A stretch of DNA of 61,184 nucleotides from CAZVFX01 sp964626565 (GCA_964626565.1 CAZVFX010000028.1:1-61184), one strand, 5' to 3'. Positions 39,611-49,535 are shown, counted from the stretch's first letter. Numbers and translations are program-made. Notes: a model not told the origin generated them from the sequence alone.

Positions 39611-42600
39611 CTCCTCCGGCGGTTCGTAGCCGTCGCCGTCGTCGTCATCGTCACAAGCGTCGCCGAGGCCATCCTGGTCCAGGTCGGCCTGGTCGCCGTT
39701 TGCGTCGATGGGGCAGTTGTCGTCTTCGTCGAGGACTCCGTCGTCGTCGAAGTCCGGGTCGCACGCGTTGCCCTCGCCGTCGCCGTCCGCGTCAGCCTGG
39801 TCGGTGTTGGCGTCCTCCGGGCAGTTATCGTCGTCGTTCAAGACGTCGTCGCCGTCCGCGTCGGAGTCGCAAATGTCGCCCACGCCGTCGTCGTCCAGGT
39901 CGGCTTGATCGTCGTTGGCCGCATAGGGGCAGTTGTCATCTTCGTTGAGGATGCCGTCGCCGTCGATGTCGTCGTCGCAGGCGTCGCCCGCACCGTCGTC
40001 GTCCATGTCAACCTGCCCGTAGTTGTTGTCCATGGGGCAGTTGTCGCTGTCGTCGGGAACTCCGTCCGCATCATCATCGATGTCGCACACGTCGCCGATG
40101 CCGTCTTCATCCAGGTCGGCCTGTTCCGGGTTGTCATCGCCCGGGCAGTTGTCGTCGCCGTCAAGCACTCCGTCATCGTCGCAGTCGGTGTCGTAGTCGC
40201 ACGGGTCAACGTCGTCTTTCAGCCCGTCGTTATCGTCATCGGAGTCGCACGCGTCGCCGATGCTGTCCTCATCGAAGTCGGCCTGGTCCGCGTTGGGGAT
40301 GCCGATGCAGTTGTCGTTTTCGTTTAGCACGCCGTCGTTGTCCACGTCCTCAGACGAACTGGCCAGAGCCAGCACGATGGTGAGGTCCAGGTCTTCCCGA
40401 AGCGGTTTGTAAAGGGTGAACGGCTTGAATCCGCTGCCTCCCGGCGGGTTCACCGTGATGGAGAGATTCTGGTTCTCCTTGGTCCGGCAAAGGGTGAATT
40501 CGGTCTCGGCCGAGGAGCCCAGGTGGGCGCTGCCGTGGGAGTAGCACTGGATGAATTCGAGATCATCGTCCACAAACTGGTCGCCGTAGTAGGCGCCGAT
40601 GCTGACAGTCGCGTCCGGCACCGGAATGCCGTACTGATCCTGAACGTTGACGTACAATGTTCTGGTGCCAAGGGTGAAGTCCCTCACCAGATCATTTTCC
40701 ACGGGCACGTCGTAGCCTTTGCTCCAGATGTCGAAGTAGCTGCGGGTGTACTTCGGGCCCGGGTCGTCGTTGGTATAGTGCCAGCCCCACATGTAGATTC
40801 TGTACAGGTCGTCCCGCACAGGCGTGCTCAGCCCATACCGGCCCAGGGTGTCGGTGTAGTTGCTGTTGGTATAGCTGCCCTTGGTGCCGTAGTAGCGAAC
40901 TCGCACCGTGCTCTGGTTGTTCACCCGCACGAACGGGTCTCCATCATAATCGAACAGGAATCCGCTCACGTCGGCGATGACCATCTTGACGATGTAGTTG
41001 CCGTCTTCCGGGTAGGGCACCTGGTCCAGGAAGTAGGGGTAACCGTTGAGGTACCACGCCTGCTGTTGGATGGTGATGTCGTCTTTGGGTTCCAGAGTCT
41101 GGAACGCTACCTTGTCGTCCTGGCCCATGTAAGTGTTGAGGTGCAGGGTGCCGTTGAACGTCAGGCCGGCAGTGGTGAACGGCTTGGCTGCGAACGGGCC
41201 GTAGTACGCCCGCGAGTTTCCGTTGATAGGATCGTCGTTCTGATCCACTACGCGGATCGTATGATCCTTAAAAGGCGCGACCAGATCGAGAGTACTCTCG
41301 GTGTTGCCGATGGTGACCTTCTCCGTACTCAGGAGATTGCAGTGGGTCTGGGCCTTGCCTCCGTCCGCCTCGATGGTCCAGGCGCCCCAGTGGGACCAGC
41401 CCAGGCGCACCTGATGGTCTCCCGGCGGAATCCTGATGACGTTGTACGATCCGTCGGTCTGGTTGATAGCGCTGTACATGCCGCCAACGTAGATGTACGC
41501 GATGGGGGCCGGATTGCCTTCAGGTGTCAGGACCTTGCCTGTCAGCGAGCCCTTTCTGGCAACTACCAGGTCGATGGTCTTGTCTTCCTGCCACGTCAGG
41601 TTGGTGAAGTCCGTGGTCATGTACCAGGGATCGTAGGGGCCGATGCGTATGTTGGTGGTCGCCAGCGGGTCCACTCGCGTGGAAGGAAGCCAGACGCTCA
41701 CGGTGCCGTCCGACGCAGTGTTGATCCACGAATAGGCCAACATGCCGTTGAACGTCGGAAACTCCACGCCGCCTGAAGTCAGCGGTGTTTCGCTCGGGTA
41801 CCAACCGGTGGTGCGGTAGATGTACGACTGGACCGGGTTGCCCTCAACGTCCTTGACCGCGAAGGTCACCTGCACCAGCGGCACGACGAAGTCGACGTAG
41901 GTGTCGTCAAGCACGTCGATGGTGCCGCCGTTGATATCGAACTGGTAGTTGTACCAGAGCCTCGTCGAGTAGGTGTCCGGCTTCAAATCCCGGGAGAATT
42001 CGCCCTGAGCGTTGGTGTGGACGTAGGTGCCGCCCAGATAGACACGGCATGATTGGATCGGCGTGCCGTCCTGGCGTTTCACTGTGCCGCTGAAGTTGAC
42101 CTTGGATTTCAGTACGAAGGTGTGGGTCGTCTCTTCAGTCCACGTCAGGTCGGTGAAGGTCTTGGAGAACAGTTCGGAACCGGCGGGAGGGTTCACCAGC
42201 AGGTTGACTTTCTGCTCGGGGTTGGTACGCGTCGGCGGCAGCCACATGGTGATCTCGCCGTCCGGGCCGGTGTTGTATACGCTGACCCTCCCGGTGTGAG
42301 CGTTGACGAACTCGATTCCGCCTACCGTCACAGGAAGATCGCTGTTGTACCAGCTCGACCAGTTGATGGTTGCGTGGGGCACCGGGGCACCGTTTCCGTC
42401 AACCACCTTGAAGGTTACCGGTACCATGGGCAGAACAAAGTCGAAGTGGGTTTCCTCTTCGATCACCTGGTACGAGTAGTAGTACTGGAACATGCTGTAC
42501 CGATACTCGTTGGGCGTAGACGCGTTGCCGTCGTCATCAACCTGCAGGTACGGCTCTCCGTAGAGGTAGAACCCGCAGTTCGTGCCCGGGTTGATGAGAG

Positions 42601-43651
42601 TGGAGAACTCGCCGTTGGCATCAAGCCAGTGCCAGCCGGTGCACGTCGTGTAAACCCGGGAGTTGACAGGAATCGTACCGTCCGGATAGGTCATCTTGCC
42701 CGTTACCGGAACCTTGTTCTTCAACACGAAGCTCAGCGTCGTGTCCTCGGTCCAGGTCGCGCCGGAAATGGTGTCGGGCGTCAGCCCTGACTTGTTGGCC
42801 GTGACGTTGACGCTCCACGCCGGATTGCTGCGGGAAGGGGGAACCCGCACCGTAGTGACGCCGTCCGGGCCGGTGTTGTAGACATGCCAGGCGCCGTGAT
42901 GCACGTTGGGGAACGAGATGCCCGCGGTTTCGAACGGCAGGTCGCTGTTGTACCAATATGCCCCGTAGCTGACATTTGCGTATGGCACCGGGTTGCCCGC
43001 TTCATCCTTGACCTCGAGGGTCACGTCAACCGTGTCCAGCACCAGGTCCTTGTGGGTGTCCTCGGTGATTTCAAAACTGCCCCAGTAGATATTGATGTAC
43101 TGGAATACATCTTCGTTGGCTGTGGCCGGGTCGCCATCGTCGTCGGTGTAAATGCGTGGGGTCCAGTACAATTGAAGCTGGTACGTACCGACGTTCACTT
43201 CCGGCCCGGTGAAGTCGCCATTCTCATCCGGGTAGAGCCACTTATCCCAGCCGTTGCCGTAGAACCTGACAGCTCCCTTATAGGGCACCGTACCGTCAGA
43301 GTATTTCAGCGAACCGGTGAATGTACCGGTGGGCACCTCTTCCACCAGCACGATGTCCCGGACAGTGGGCCCCGAAATTTCTATATTGAGGAGAGTGGCA
43401 GGGGAGAACCAGGCCCCTTCCGGAGGGGTTGCCACCACGGTATAGACTCCGTCGGGTACGGGGTCTATGGCGTAGTAGCCGTCTGCCGCGGTGAGCCCTT
43501 CTGCAATGGTGGCGCCTGAATCGATGACCTCCACCAGAGTGTCCGGAATCGGGTTGTTGGCACTGTCAGTTACGATGCCGTACAACGCACCGGCGCTTGC
43601 CACCGCCGGCCAGAGCAACGCGACAACAAAAAGTGTTACCAGCTTCTTCAT
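39608..43651 (-). CDS. Giant secreted protein B, 5' part: carboxypeptidase-regulatory-like and TSP3 repeats
   Basis: This is 1347 aa up to the TGA. Start MKKLVTLFVVALLWPAVASAG is a Sec signal, with GGGGGG 7 nt before ATG 43651. Residues about 20-1110 contain repeated beta-sandwiches of the carboxypeptidase regulatory/CNA-B type (GALYGIVTDSANNPIPDTLVEV, GYYAIDPVPDGVYTVVA). They alternate with a roughly 150-aa unit carrying WYNSDLP and TW(T/Q)E(D/E) motifs, repeated about four times. Residues about 1120-1340 are thrombospondin-3 calcium loops (DNCPxxxNxDQADxDxDGxGDACD, about eight copies). Without readthrough the protein ends in the middle of a MopE unit and lacks the C-terminal domain. Confidence 0.85.
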   Translation of the reverse strand: MKKLVTLFVVALLWPAVASAGALYGIVTDSANNPIPDTLVEVIDSGATIAEGLTAADGYYAIDPVPDGVYTVVATPPEGAWFSPATLLNIEISGPTVRDIVLVEEVPTGTFTGSLKYSDGTVPYKGAVRFYGNGWDKWLYPDENGDFTGPEVNVGTYQLQLYWTPRIYTDDDGDPATANEDVFQYINIYWGSFEITEDTHKDLVLDTVDVTLEVKDEAGNPVPYANVSYGAYWYNSDLPFETAGISFPNVHHGAWHVYNTGPDGVTTVRVPPSRSNPAWSVNVTANKSGLTPDTISGATWTEDTTLSFVLKNKVPVTGKMTYPDGTIPVNSRVYTTCTGWHWLDANGEFSTLINPGTNCGFYLYGEPYLQVDDDGNASTPNEYRYSMFQYYYSYQVIEEETHFDFVLPMVPVTFKVVDGNGAPVPHATINWSSWYNSDLPVTVGGIEFVNAHTGRVSVYNTGPDGEITMWLPPTRTNPEQKVNLLVNPPAGSELFSKTFTDLTWTEETTHTFVLKSKVNFSGTVKRQDGTPIQSCRVYLGGTYVHTNAQGEFSRDLKPDTYSTRLWYNYQFDINGGTIDVLDDTYVDFVVPLVQVTFAVKDVEGNPVQSYIYRTTGWYPSETPLTSGGVEFPTFNGMLAYSWINTASDGTVSVWLPSTRVDPLATTNIRIGPYDPWYMTTDFTNLTWQEDKTIDLVVARKGSLTGKVLTPEGNPAPIAYIYVGGMYSAINQTDGSYNVIRIPPGDHQVRLGWSHWGAWTIEADGGKAQTHCNLLSTEKVTIGNTESTLDLVAPFKDHTIRVVDQNDDPINGNSRAYYGPFAAKPFTTAGLTFNGTLHLNTYMGQDDKVAFQTLEPKDDITIQQQAWYLNGYPYFLDQVPYPEDGNYIVKMVIADVSGFLFDYDGDPFVRVNNQSTVRVRYYGTKGSYTNSNYTDTLGRYGLSTPVRDDLYRIYMWGWHYTNDDPGPKYTRSYFDIWSKGYDVPVENDLVRDFTLGTRTLYVNVQDQYGIPVPDATVSIGAYYGDQFVDDDLEFIQCYSHGSAHLGSSAETEFTLCRTKENQNLSITVNPPGGSGFKPFTLYKPLREDLDLTIVLALASSSEDVDNDGVLNENDNCIGIPNADQADFDEDSIGDACDSDDDNDGLKDDVDPCDYDTDCDDDGVLDGDDNCPGDDNPEQADLDEDGIGDVCDIDDDADGVPDDSDNCPMDNNYGQVDMDDDGAGDACDDDIDGDGILNEDDNCPYAANDDQADLDDDGVGDICDSDADGDDVLNDDDNCPEDANTDQADADGDGEGNACDPDFDDDGVLDEDDNCPIDANGDQADLDQDGLGDACDDDDDGDGYEPPEE

Positions 43652-44100
43652 GAGTCCCCCCTTCTGTCCATTTCTCGACCTACCCAATGAGAATATTTAT
43701 CAATTCGAACATCCGTTCTTGACTGTTGTTCTGCGGGGCGCACTTCGGCAGGAGGAATGGCAGCAATTCCCCTTGCGGTAGTCTCACTAGAGCACAGCCC
43801 GGCCGCTCCGGAAAAGGGCCTTTTTAACGGAATATGGGAAATCGTGCATAAGGGGACATCGGGACTCCTATTGTCGAGGCAACAGGGGCCGCCGGAGGCA
43901 CCCGAACAGGTTCTACCAGGGAGCGAACGCAGGCTCGCGGGCTGTCTCAGTTCCGATATAGAGCGCAGGAATGACAGGCAGGAAAGAGTTTATTCAATAA
44001 TTACAGATAGATCGTGAGAATTGGATGAAGGTGTGCAGCGCGAGCCCGAATTGGCACCTTTTGTCACACCGGCGAAAATCGGCTGTCTGTTGAGGCTTGC
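43652..44100. other. Intergenic region upstream of giant gene B
   Basis: This 449-bp gap between the oxidoreductase operon (ending at 44101) and giant gene B contains the second copy of the shared upstream element. I see no supported gene and no clear terminator for the operon. Confidence 0.6.
43732..44074 (-). repeat. Shared upstream element, copy B
   Basis: Homologue of 31240-31572. Conserved blocks include GGCAGCAATTCC near 43759, GGGAAATCGTGCATAAG to TGTCGAGGCAAC (about 43837-43883), and GTGTGCAGCG to CACCTTTTGTCACACCGG (about 44031-44072). It begins about 80 bp before the giant gene B start, as copy A does before gene A. Confidence 0.6.
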
Positions 44101-44301
44101 CTAACCGCCATGGGCGATGTGGATCGCCTTCATTTCGGACGCGTCCGGCACCACGTGGGACGAGTATTCGTCCTGGGGCACGAAGCCGCCGTTCACGGTC
44201 ACGGTGATGAGTACGTAGTCCCATCCCAGTTCCTTGAGGATGTCGGCCACGGTGATGCCGTCGCGCCACACCACTTTTTCGCGGCCGTTGACGGTAATCA
44301 T
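44101..44301 (-). CDS. MoaD/ThiS-like sulfur-carrier protein of the oxidoreductase operon
   Basis: The 66-aa ubiquitin-like protein (MITVNGREKVVWRDGITVAD start) has a VTVNGGFVP strand and ends in Gly-Gly (AHGG), the thiocarboxylate site of MoaD and ThiS. It starts 2 nt after the stop of the AOR-half gene. MoaD-like proteins often accompany aldehyde ferredoxin oxidoreductases and are thought to supply the dithiolene sulfur of tungstopterin. A role in thiazole synthesis cannot be excluded, but no thi gene is nearby. Confidence 0.85.
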   Translation of the reverse strand: MITVNGREKVVWRDGITVADILKELGWDYVLITVTVNGGFVPQDEYSSHVVPDASEMKAIHIAHGG

Positions 44302-44303
44302 GG

Positions 44304-46286
44304 CTATTGGCCAGGCTCGACTATCTTGACAATCTCGGGCAGGTCGATGCCCAATTCCTTCAGGCGGGCGATGGTCGGGACACCGTTGTTGTTCCAGCCC
44401 CGGCGCTTGTAGACCGCGTCCATGCACTTGTTGTACTGGTCCATGCGGTACTCCCGCAAGACCGCCATTTTCTCCTCGACGGATTTTCCTGCGATGTCGA
44501 AGTCGACGAGTTCTGCCAACTGCTTGTCATAGCGTTCCGCCCGGGACTCATATTCTTCGGCCGTTACGGGGCCCACGGCGCGGTAGGGCGGGATGTCGTG
44601 TTCCCGCGTTCCTTTGCCGAACATGTATGCCATAACCCGCTGCAGGTTGTAGACCCGGGCGGACTGGTTGAGCATCTTCTCTTCGTTCAATTCCTTCCCG
44701 GTCATGCCTGCGAAGAAGTTAAAATAGTTGCGGACGTGGTCGGAAACTTTGGCCGGTTCGTCTTCCAGGTAGTTGTCGGTAGGGACCACATCGTTCCAGT
44801 TGAGTTTACACAGTCCCTGCAGCCCGAACCAGGTGCGCCACAGCGGGAAGTAGTACAGTGCGTTCGCCTTGTCCTCGAAAGTGGGCAACTCGTTGTTGAC
44901 CATGTCCATGAAGATGAGCCACGCTTCATCGTGCTGCGGCCCCTTGATAGCCATGGAGTATCCCGCCTGCTGGGCCAGCGATTCCTTTGACACATACTCG
45001 GAAAACTCCAGCCCCTTCACTTCCATACCGATGTCGTGCAAGAACTGAGGGTCGGCGCCGAGGTCTTCTGCCCACTTCTTCTTGAGCCACTTGATGCCCT
45101 GCCCCACGTCGACACCGAAGCCTTCGCCGCGAGCCATCTGGTGAAGCAATTCCAGCGTTTCATCCCCGGCCCCGAATTTTAGCTCTAGCCCCCCGGTATG
45201 TTCAGTGGTGATTATTGACGCCTCGTACGCCTCCATCACAAACGCCACGGTGGTACCTACTGAAATGGTGTCCACTCCGTACGTATCGCAGTAGAAGTTG
45301 AACTCGGCCAGGAAATCGCCGTCGAAGCAGCCCATGTTGGCCACTGCGGCTGCGGTCTCATACTCCGGCCCGTCAACACACACTTTGTCTCCCTTGTAGG
45401 GACCGGTTTTGAGTTGAAAGTCGTCCACCGCCTTTGCACACGCCATGGAACAGCCCTTCCAGCACTGGTCGGCCGCGCCCTGGGTGAAGTAGTCTTCTTT
45501 CAAAACCGGACTCTCGATGCGCCAGGTATCCTCGTGGCTACCGAACTTGTAGTTGTGCACCGGAAGCAGGTCGTACTTGTTCATTACGTCAACGATGTTG
45601 GCTGTGCCCACCTGCCGCATGCGGCACTGGTCGTCATCCAGGGTGGCCATTTCCGCGTTCATCTTCATACCGTGGTTGCGGATTCGTTCCGGATCCACGG
45701 GGTTGTTGAGGTCGTCAACCACTTCGATAGCGCCGGTGGGGCACACATACGCGCACGACGTGCAGCCCACACAGCGGGGATCAACTTCTCCGAAGGGCAT
45801 AGTGAGATGTCTCTTGATACCTCTGCCTGCAAAATCGAGTACTCTCTCCAGTACAAATTCGTCGCAGGCGCGAACGCAATGCCCGCACAGGATGCACGCG
45901 TTTTCACGCTCGTCCGTGAGTTCTCCCGAGAAACGGGAACTGGTGACACCGCACGCTTCGGCAGTCTCTTTCACCACGGCCACGTTGGGCCAGCGGCCAA
46001 GATACATTTCCGCCATGAGCCGCCGATGCTGCATGACCGCTTCGGAACTGGTGGAAACCGAGAGTTCGTCTCTGACGGGATAATTGCACGCGGTAACCAG
46101 CCTGGTCTTCCCCCGGACCTCTACTTCACAGACGCACAGCCTGCAGTTTCCGGTGGGGGTGAGGTCTTTGTGGTGGCACAGAGTCGGAATGGAAATGCCG
46201 GCATCCTTCACCGCTGCCAGCAGATAGGAGTCGCGGGCGGCGCTAATCGGCTTGCCGTCGATTATTATGGTTATTTTGTCGGCCAT
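44304..46286 (-). CDS. Ferredoxin-AOR fusion: NuoG-like Fe-S modules plus AOR domains 2-3
   Basis: This is 660 aa. Residues 1-78: [2Fe-2S] domain as in NuoG/HndD (PTLCHHKDLTPTGNCRLC, then TACNYP). About 125-195: two [4Fe-4S] sites (CILCGHCVRAC; CVGCTSCAYVCPTGAI). About 225-655: domains 2 and 3 of aldehyde:ferredoxin oxidoreductase, with the cluster motif CWKGCSMAC, GPEYET, DTYGVDTISVG, FVMEAYE and GLCKL. The tungstopterin-binding first AOR domain is missing and is found in the upstream subunit. In the second pterin motif the usual DxxGLC reads GLQGLC, so the Asp is replaced. GGAGGTGA precedes ATG 46286, and only 2 nt separate it from each neighbour. Confidence 0.9.
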   Translation of the reverse strand: MADKITIIIDGKPISAARDSYLLAAVKDAGISIPTLCHHKDLTPTGNCRLCVCEVEVRGKTRLVTACNYPVRDELSVSTSSEAVMQHRRLMAEMYLGRWPNVAVVKETAEACGVTSSRFSGELTDERENACILCGHCVRACDEFVLERVLDFAGRGIKRHLTMPFGEVDPRCVGCTSCAYVCPTGAIEVVDDLNNPVDPERIRNHGMKMNAEMATLDDDQCRMRQVGTANIVDVMNKYDLLPVHNYKFGSHEDTWRIESPVLKEDYFTQGAADQCWKGCSMACAKAVDDFQLKTGPYKGDKVCVDGPEYETAAAVANMGCFDGDFLAEFNFYCDTYGVDTISVGTTVAFVMEAYEASIITTEHTGGLELKFGAGDETLELLHQMARGEGFGVDVGQGIKWLKKKWAEDLGADPQFLHDIGMEVKGLEFSEYVSKESLAQQAGYSMAIKGPQHDEAWLIFMDMVNNELPTFEDKANALYYFPLWRTWFGLQGLCKLNWNDVVPTDNYLEDEPAKVSDHVRNYFNFFAGMTGKELNEEKMLNQSARVYNLQRVMAYMFGKGTREHDIPPYRAVGPVTAEEYESRAERYDKQLAELVDFDIAGKSVEEKMAVLREYRMDQYNKCMDAVYKRRGWNNNGVPTIARLKELGIDLPEIVKIVEPGQ

Positions 46287-46288
46287 GG

Positions 46289-49200
46289 CTATTTCACCTC
46301 CACTGCATCGAATTTGCACACTTCGTCGCAGATGCCGCATTTGATGCAGGCTTCCTGGTCAATAATGTGCAATTCCTTGCGCTCACCACTGATGCACTGT
46401 TGCGGGCATTTGAGCTTGCACAGGGTGCAGCCGTTGCAATTGTCGTTGATGTGGTACGAGATCAGAGGTTTGCAAACTCCTGCGGGGCATTTTGAATCCG
46501 CAATATGAGCATCGTATTCTTCTCGGAAATACTTGATTGTGCTCAAAACGGGGTTTGGGGCGGAACCGCCCAACTGGCAAAGGCTGGCGTCCTGCACTGT
46601 CTTGCTCAGCTCCTCGAGGAACTCCACGTCCCCTTCCTTGCCTTCCCCGTTGCAGATGCGCGTCAGGGTGTTGTTGAGGGAGTGAAGGCCTTCCCGGCAG
46701 GGCGTGCACTTGCCGCACGATTCGTCCACGAGGAAGTCCACGAAGTACCGGGCCACGTCTACCATGCAGGTTCGGTCGTCCATGACGATGAGTCCTCCCG
46801 AACCCATCATGGAGCCGGCCTCGGTGAGGTTATCAAAGTCGACTTCCATGTCCAACAGGTTAGCAGGGATGCAGCCGCCCGATGGTCCGCCGGTTTGAAT
46901 CCCTTTCAACGTCCGTCCTTCGGATACTCCGCCGCCGATTTCCTCGACTATTTCCCGCAGCGTAATTCCCATGGGGACTTCAACCAGGCCGGTGTTTTTC
47001 ACATCTCCAACCAGTGAGAAGACTTTGGTGCCGGAGGAGCCGTTCCAGGGATTGTCGCTGACGTCGCCGCTGCCGATGCCGGCGAACCAGGCCGCACCCT
47101 TTTCGATAATTGCCGGGATGTTGGCCCAGGTCTCCACGTTGTTGAGCACCGTGGGCTGGTCGCGATAGCCCTGCTCGACATTGTGCACGTACTTGGCCCG
47201 AGGTTCTCCTACTCTCCCCGCCATGGACGCCATGAGTGCGGTGGACTCCCCGCATACGAACGCACCGGCACCACGGTGTATGTTGATGTCGAATCCTTTG
47301 CCTTGGCCGAGCGCGTCGGCTCCCAGCATCCCCAGGGCCCGGGCCTGGGCAACCGCGGTCTTCAGGCGGGTCATGGCCAGCGGGTACTCCTTGCGAATGT
47401 AGATGTAGCCTTCTTCCGCACCGACTGCAAACGCGCCGATGAGCATCCCCTCGATGACTGAGTGGGGGTCGGTTTCGATGATGCTGCGATCCATAAACGC
47501 GCCGGGGTCCCCCTCATCCGCGTTGCAGACGACGTACGGTTTCTTCCCCACTTTGTTCACCGCGTCGACACAAGATTGCCACTTGACGCCGGCGGGGAAA
47601 CCGCCGCCGCCACGCCCTCTGACACCCGAGGCCAGAACTTCCTTGACGACCCCGGCAGGGTCGCGGTCGGCAAGTACCTTGGCGATGGAAGCATAGCCTC
47701 CCCGGGCAGCGTAGTGCTCGATCTTCTCCGGGTCGATGAGGCCCTTGTTGCGCAGTGCGATCAACTGCTGCTTGCCGAAGAAGCCGATGTCGTCCATGGT
47801 GCGCCCCACAGCCCCGGTCACCGGGTCGGTGTAGAGCAGACGCTCCACCGGCGTTCCTTCCACAAGATGGCTGGAAATGATCTCATCTATGTCGGCTTTG
47901 CTCACCGAGTGGTAAAAAACTCCTTCGGGCTGGACTACTACGATGGGCCCCTTGGCGCAGAAGCCGTTGCATCCGGTAGGTACGACGAGGTAGTCGTCCG
48001 CAAGGCCGCGTTCAGCAAGGTTGTTCACGAACTCGTCCCGGATGTCGAAGCCCTTGGCCGCCACGCAACCGGTTCCGGTGCACACCATGAGCATCGCCTT
48101 GTAGCCCTGCCACTTGGCGTTCACCTTGGCTGCCAGCGCGTCCAGGCTCTCGTTGCCGGGGGCCGCAGTGGGTGCGGTGGACCCTTCCGGCGCGGCCTCG
48201 ACTTTCGTTTCGGGGGCTTGCACCTTCTTGATTATTTTTCCCACCTGGCCCGCTTCAACGTTGGAGAAAATTTCCTCGCCGACCCTCACGGCCGGGGCCA
48301 TGCTGCAGCATCCTAGGCAAGCTACCGGCTCAATGGTGAATTTCCCGTCCGCCGTGGTTTCGCCCCGGGCGATGCCTAACTCACGCTCAAACGCGTCGAG
48401 GACGTTGGCCGACCCCTTGACGTGGCACGCGGTCCCCACACAAACCTCAACGACGTGCTCACCCCGGGGGGCGAGGGAGAAAGCCTTGTAGAAGGTGGCG
48501 ATGTGATAGAGCCGGGCCATGGGCACGCCGGTGCTGGCGCACAACTCCTCAAGCGCGTCCTTGGAAAGGTAGCGGTCCTGTTCCTGGATGTCCTGCATCA
48601 TCTCAATGACGTACTCAGGGTCATCATTCCATTCCGCTATTATCTTTCGAACATCGGCCAGGTCGGCTTTCTTGCAATCGGTGCAGATGTTGGCCGTGAA
48701 CTCTTTCGCCACCGGGCTTTCCGCCACCCGCCAGGCCGGAGTGATCCCCCGGTTCTTGACCACCAGCGCTTTGAGTCCCTTGTCGCGAAAAACCGTGCCC
48801 ACGCCGCCGCGGCCGGCTTGTTTCAGGCGCGGCAGACGCCGCCGCCAGTCGTAGAATGAGAAGTTCAACACTCCCAGTCGCGTATGCTGTGCCCCTCTGC
48901 CAGCGGAAACGACGGCCACATTCCGGCGGTCCAGTTCATCATCCGCATACATCTCGGTGAGTTCCTCGGCCAGCACGTGGGAGTCTATGCTCTCCAGGGG
49001 GGCCGTTTCGATGGTGACCCGGTTCAGGGTTGCATCCAGGTAGACCACCACATCTTCGGTGGCTTTCCCGGTTACCACCATCGCGTCGAAGCCGGCGAAT
49101 TTCAGGAACGGACCGAAATAGCCGCCCACGTTGCAATCCATCATGGACTCGGTAGTGGGCGAAATCGCGGTAACCAGGGTCTTGCCGGAACCGGGGAAGG

Positions 49201-49489
49201 AGGTGGTTCCGCCCAAGGGGCCCGAAGAGAAACAGATGGGGTTGTCCGGGCTGTCCCACCTGGTATCGGAAGTTACTTCCTGGAAAGTGAGCCAGAGGTC
49301 GAAGCCTTTCCCCCCTGTCCACATCTCCTTCATCTCTTCAGAAACCGGTAGCAGTGAGAACCTGTTGGTGTTGAGGTCCACCCTCAAAGCTCTACCGGCA
49401 TAGCCTCGCTCGATCTTGCGGGGCTCGAATTGAAATTCAGCTAGAACCTGGTGTGCAGCTTTCATTCCGGCGATGTCTCGTTCAGTCAT
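46289..49489 (-). CDS. AOR N-terminal domain fused to NuoE and NuoF
   Basis: This is 1066 aa. Residues about 24-240: AOR first domain (RVDLNTNRFSLLPVS, GGKGFDLWL, SSGPLGGTTSFPGSGK, GGYFGPFLKFAGFDAMVV, AGRGGVGTVFRDKGLKALVV). About 268-420: NuoE-type thioredoxin-like [2Fe-2S] domain (CVGTAC, CLGCCSMAP). About 463-550: second [2Fe-2S] domain of NuoF/HndC type. About 600-880: FMN and NADH-binding NuoF core (RGRGGGGFPAGVKW, NADEGDPGAFMDR, GAGAFVCGESTAL). About 920-970: [4Fe-4S] CGKCTPCREG. End: two more [4Fe-4S] sites (CNGCTLCKLKC, CIKCGICDEVC). With the next subunit it forms an NAD-linked tungsten aldehyde or acid oxidoreductase. Confidence 0.92.
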   Translation of the reverse strand: MTERDIAGMKAAHQVLAEFQFEPRKIERGYAGRALRVDLNTNRFSLLPVSEEMKEMWTGGKGFDLWLTFQEVTSDTRWDSPDNPICFSSGPLGGTTSFPGSGKTLVTAISPTTESMMDCNVGGYFGPFLKFAGFDAMVVTGKATEDVVVYLDATLNRVTIETAPLESIDSHVLAEELTEMYADDELDRRNVAVVSAGRGAQHTRLGVLNFSFYDWRRRLPRLKQAGRGGVGTVFRDKGLKALVVKNRGITPAWRVAESPVAKEFTANICTDCKKADLADVRKIIAEWNDDPEYVIEMMQDIQEQDRYLSKDALEELCASTGVPMARLYHIATFYKAFSLAPRGEHVVEVCVGTACHVKGSANVLDAFERELGIARGETTADGKFTIEPVACLGCCSMAPAVRVGEEIFSNVEAGQVGKIIKKVQAPETKVEAAPEGSTAPTAAPGNESLDALAAKVNAKWQGYKAMLMVCTGTGCVAAKGFDIRDEFVNNLAERGLADDYLVVPTGCNGFCAKGPIVVVQPEGVFYHSVSKADIDEIISSHLVEGTPVERLLYTDPVTGAVGRTMDDIGFFGKQQLIALRNKGLIDPEKIEHYAARGGYASIAKVLADRDPAGVVKEVLASGVRGRGGGGFPAGVKWQSCVDAVNKVGKKPYVVCNADEGDPGAFMDRSIIETDPHSVIEGMLIGAFAVGAEEGYIYIRKEYPLAMTRLKTAVAQARALGMLGADALGQGKGFDINIHRGAGAFVCGESTALMASMAGRVGEPRAKYVHNVEQGYRDQPTVLNNVETWANIPAIIEKGAAWFAGIGSGDVSDNPWNGSSGTKVFSLVGDVKNTGLVEVPMGITLREIVEEIGGGVSEGRTLKGIQTGGPSGGCIPANLLDMEVDFDNLTEAGSMMGSGGLIVMDDRTCMVDVARYFVDFLVDESCGKCTPCREGLHSLNNTLTRICNGEGKEGDVEFLEELSKTVQDASLCQLGGSAPNPVLSTIKYFREEYDAHIADSKCPAGVCKPLISYHINDNCNGCTLCKLKCPQQCISGERKELHIIDQEACIKCGICDEVCKFDAVEVK

Positions 49490-49535
49490 AAAAAACCCCC
49501 TATTTCGGAGACAATTTGCTGGCAAGGAATACTCA

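Noticed and set aside
43758..43776. Sigma-54 promoter-like TGGCAGC ... TTGC on the plus strand
   Set aside because: The GG to GC spacing is several bases too long, it points away from the giant gene, and the other copy of the element does not keep it.
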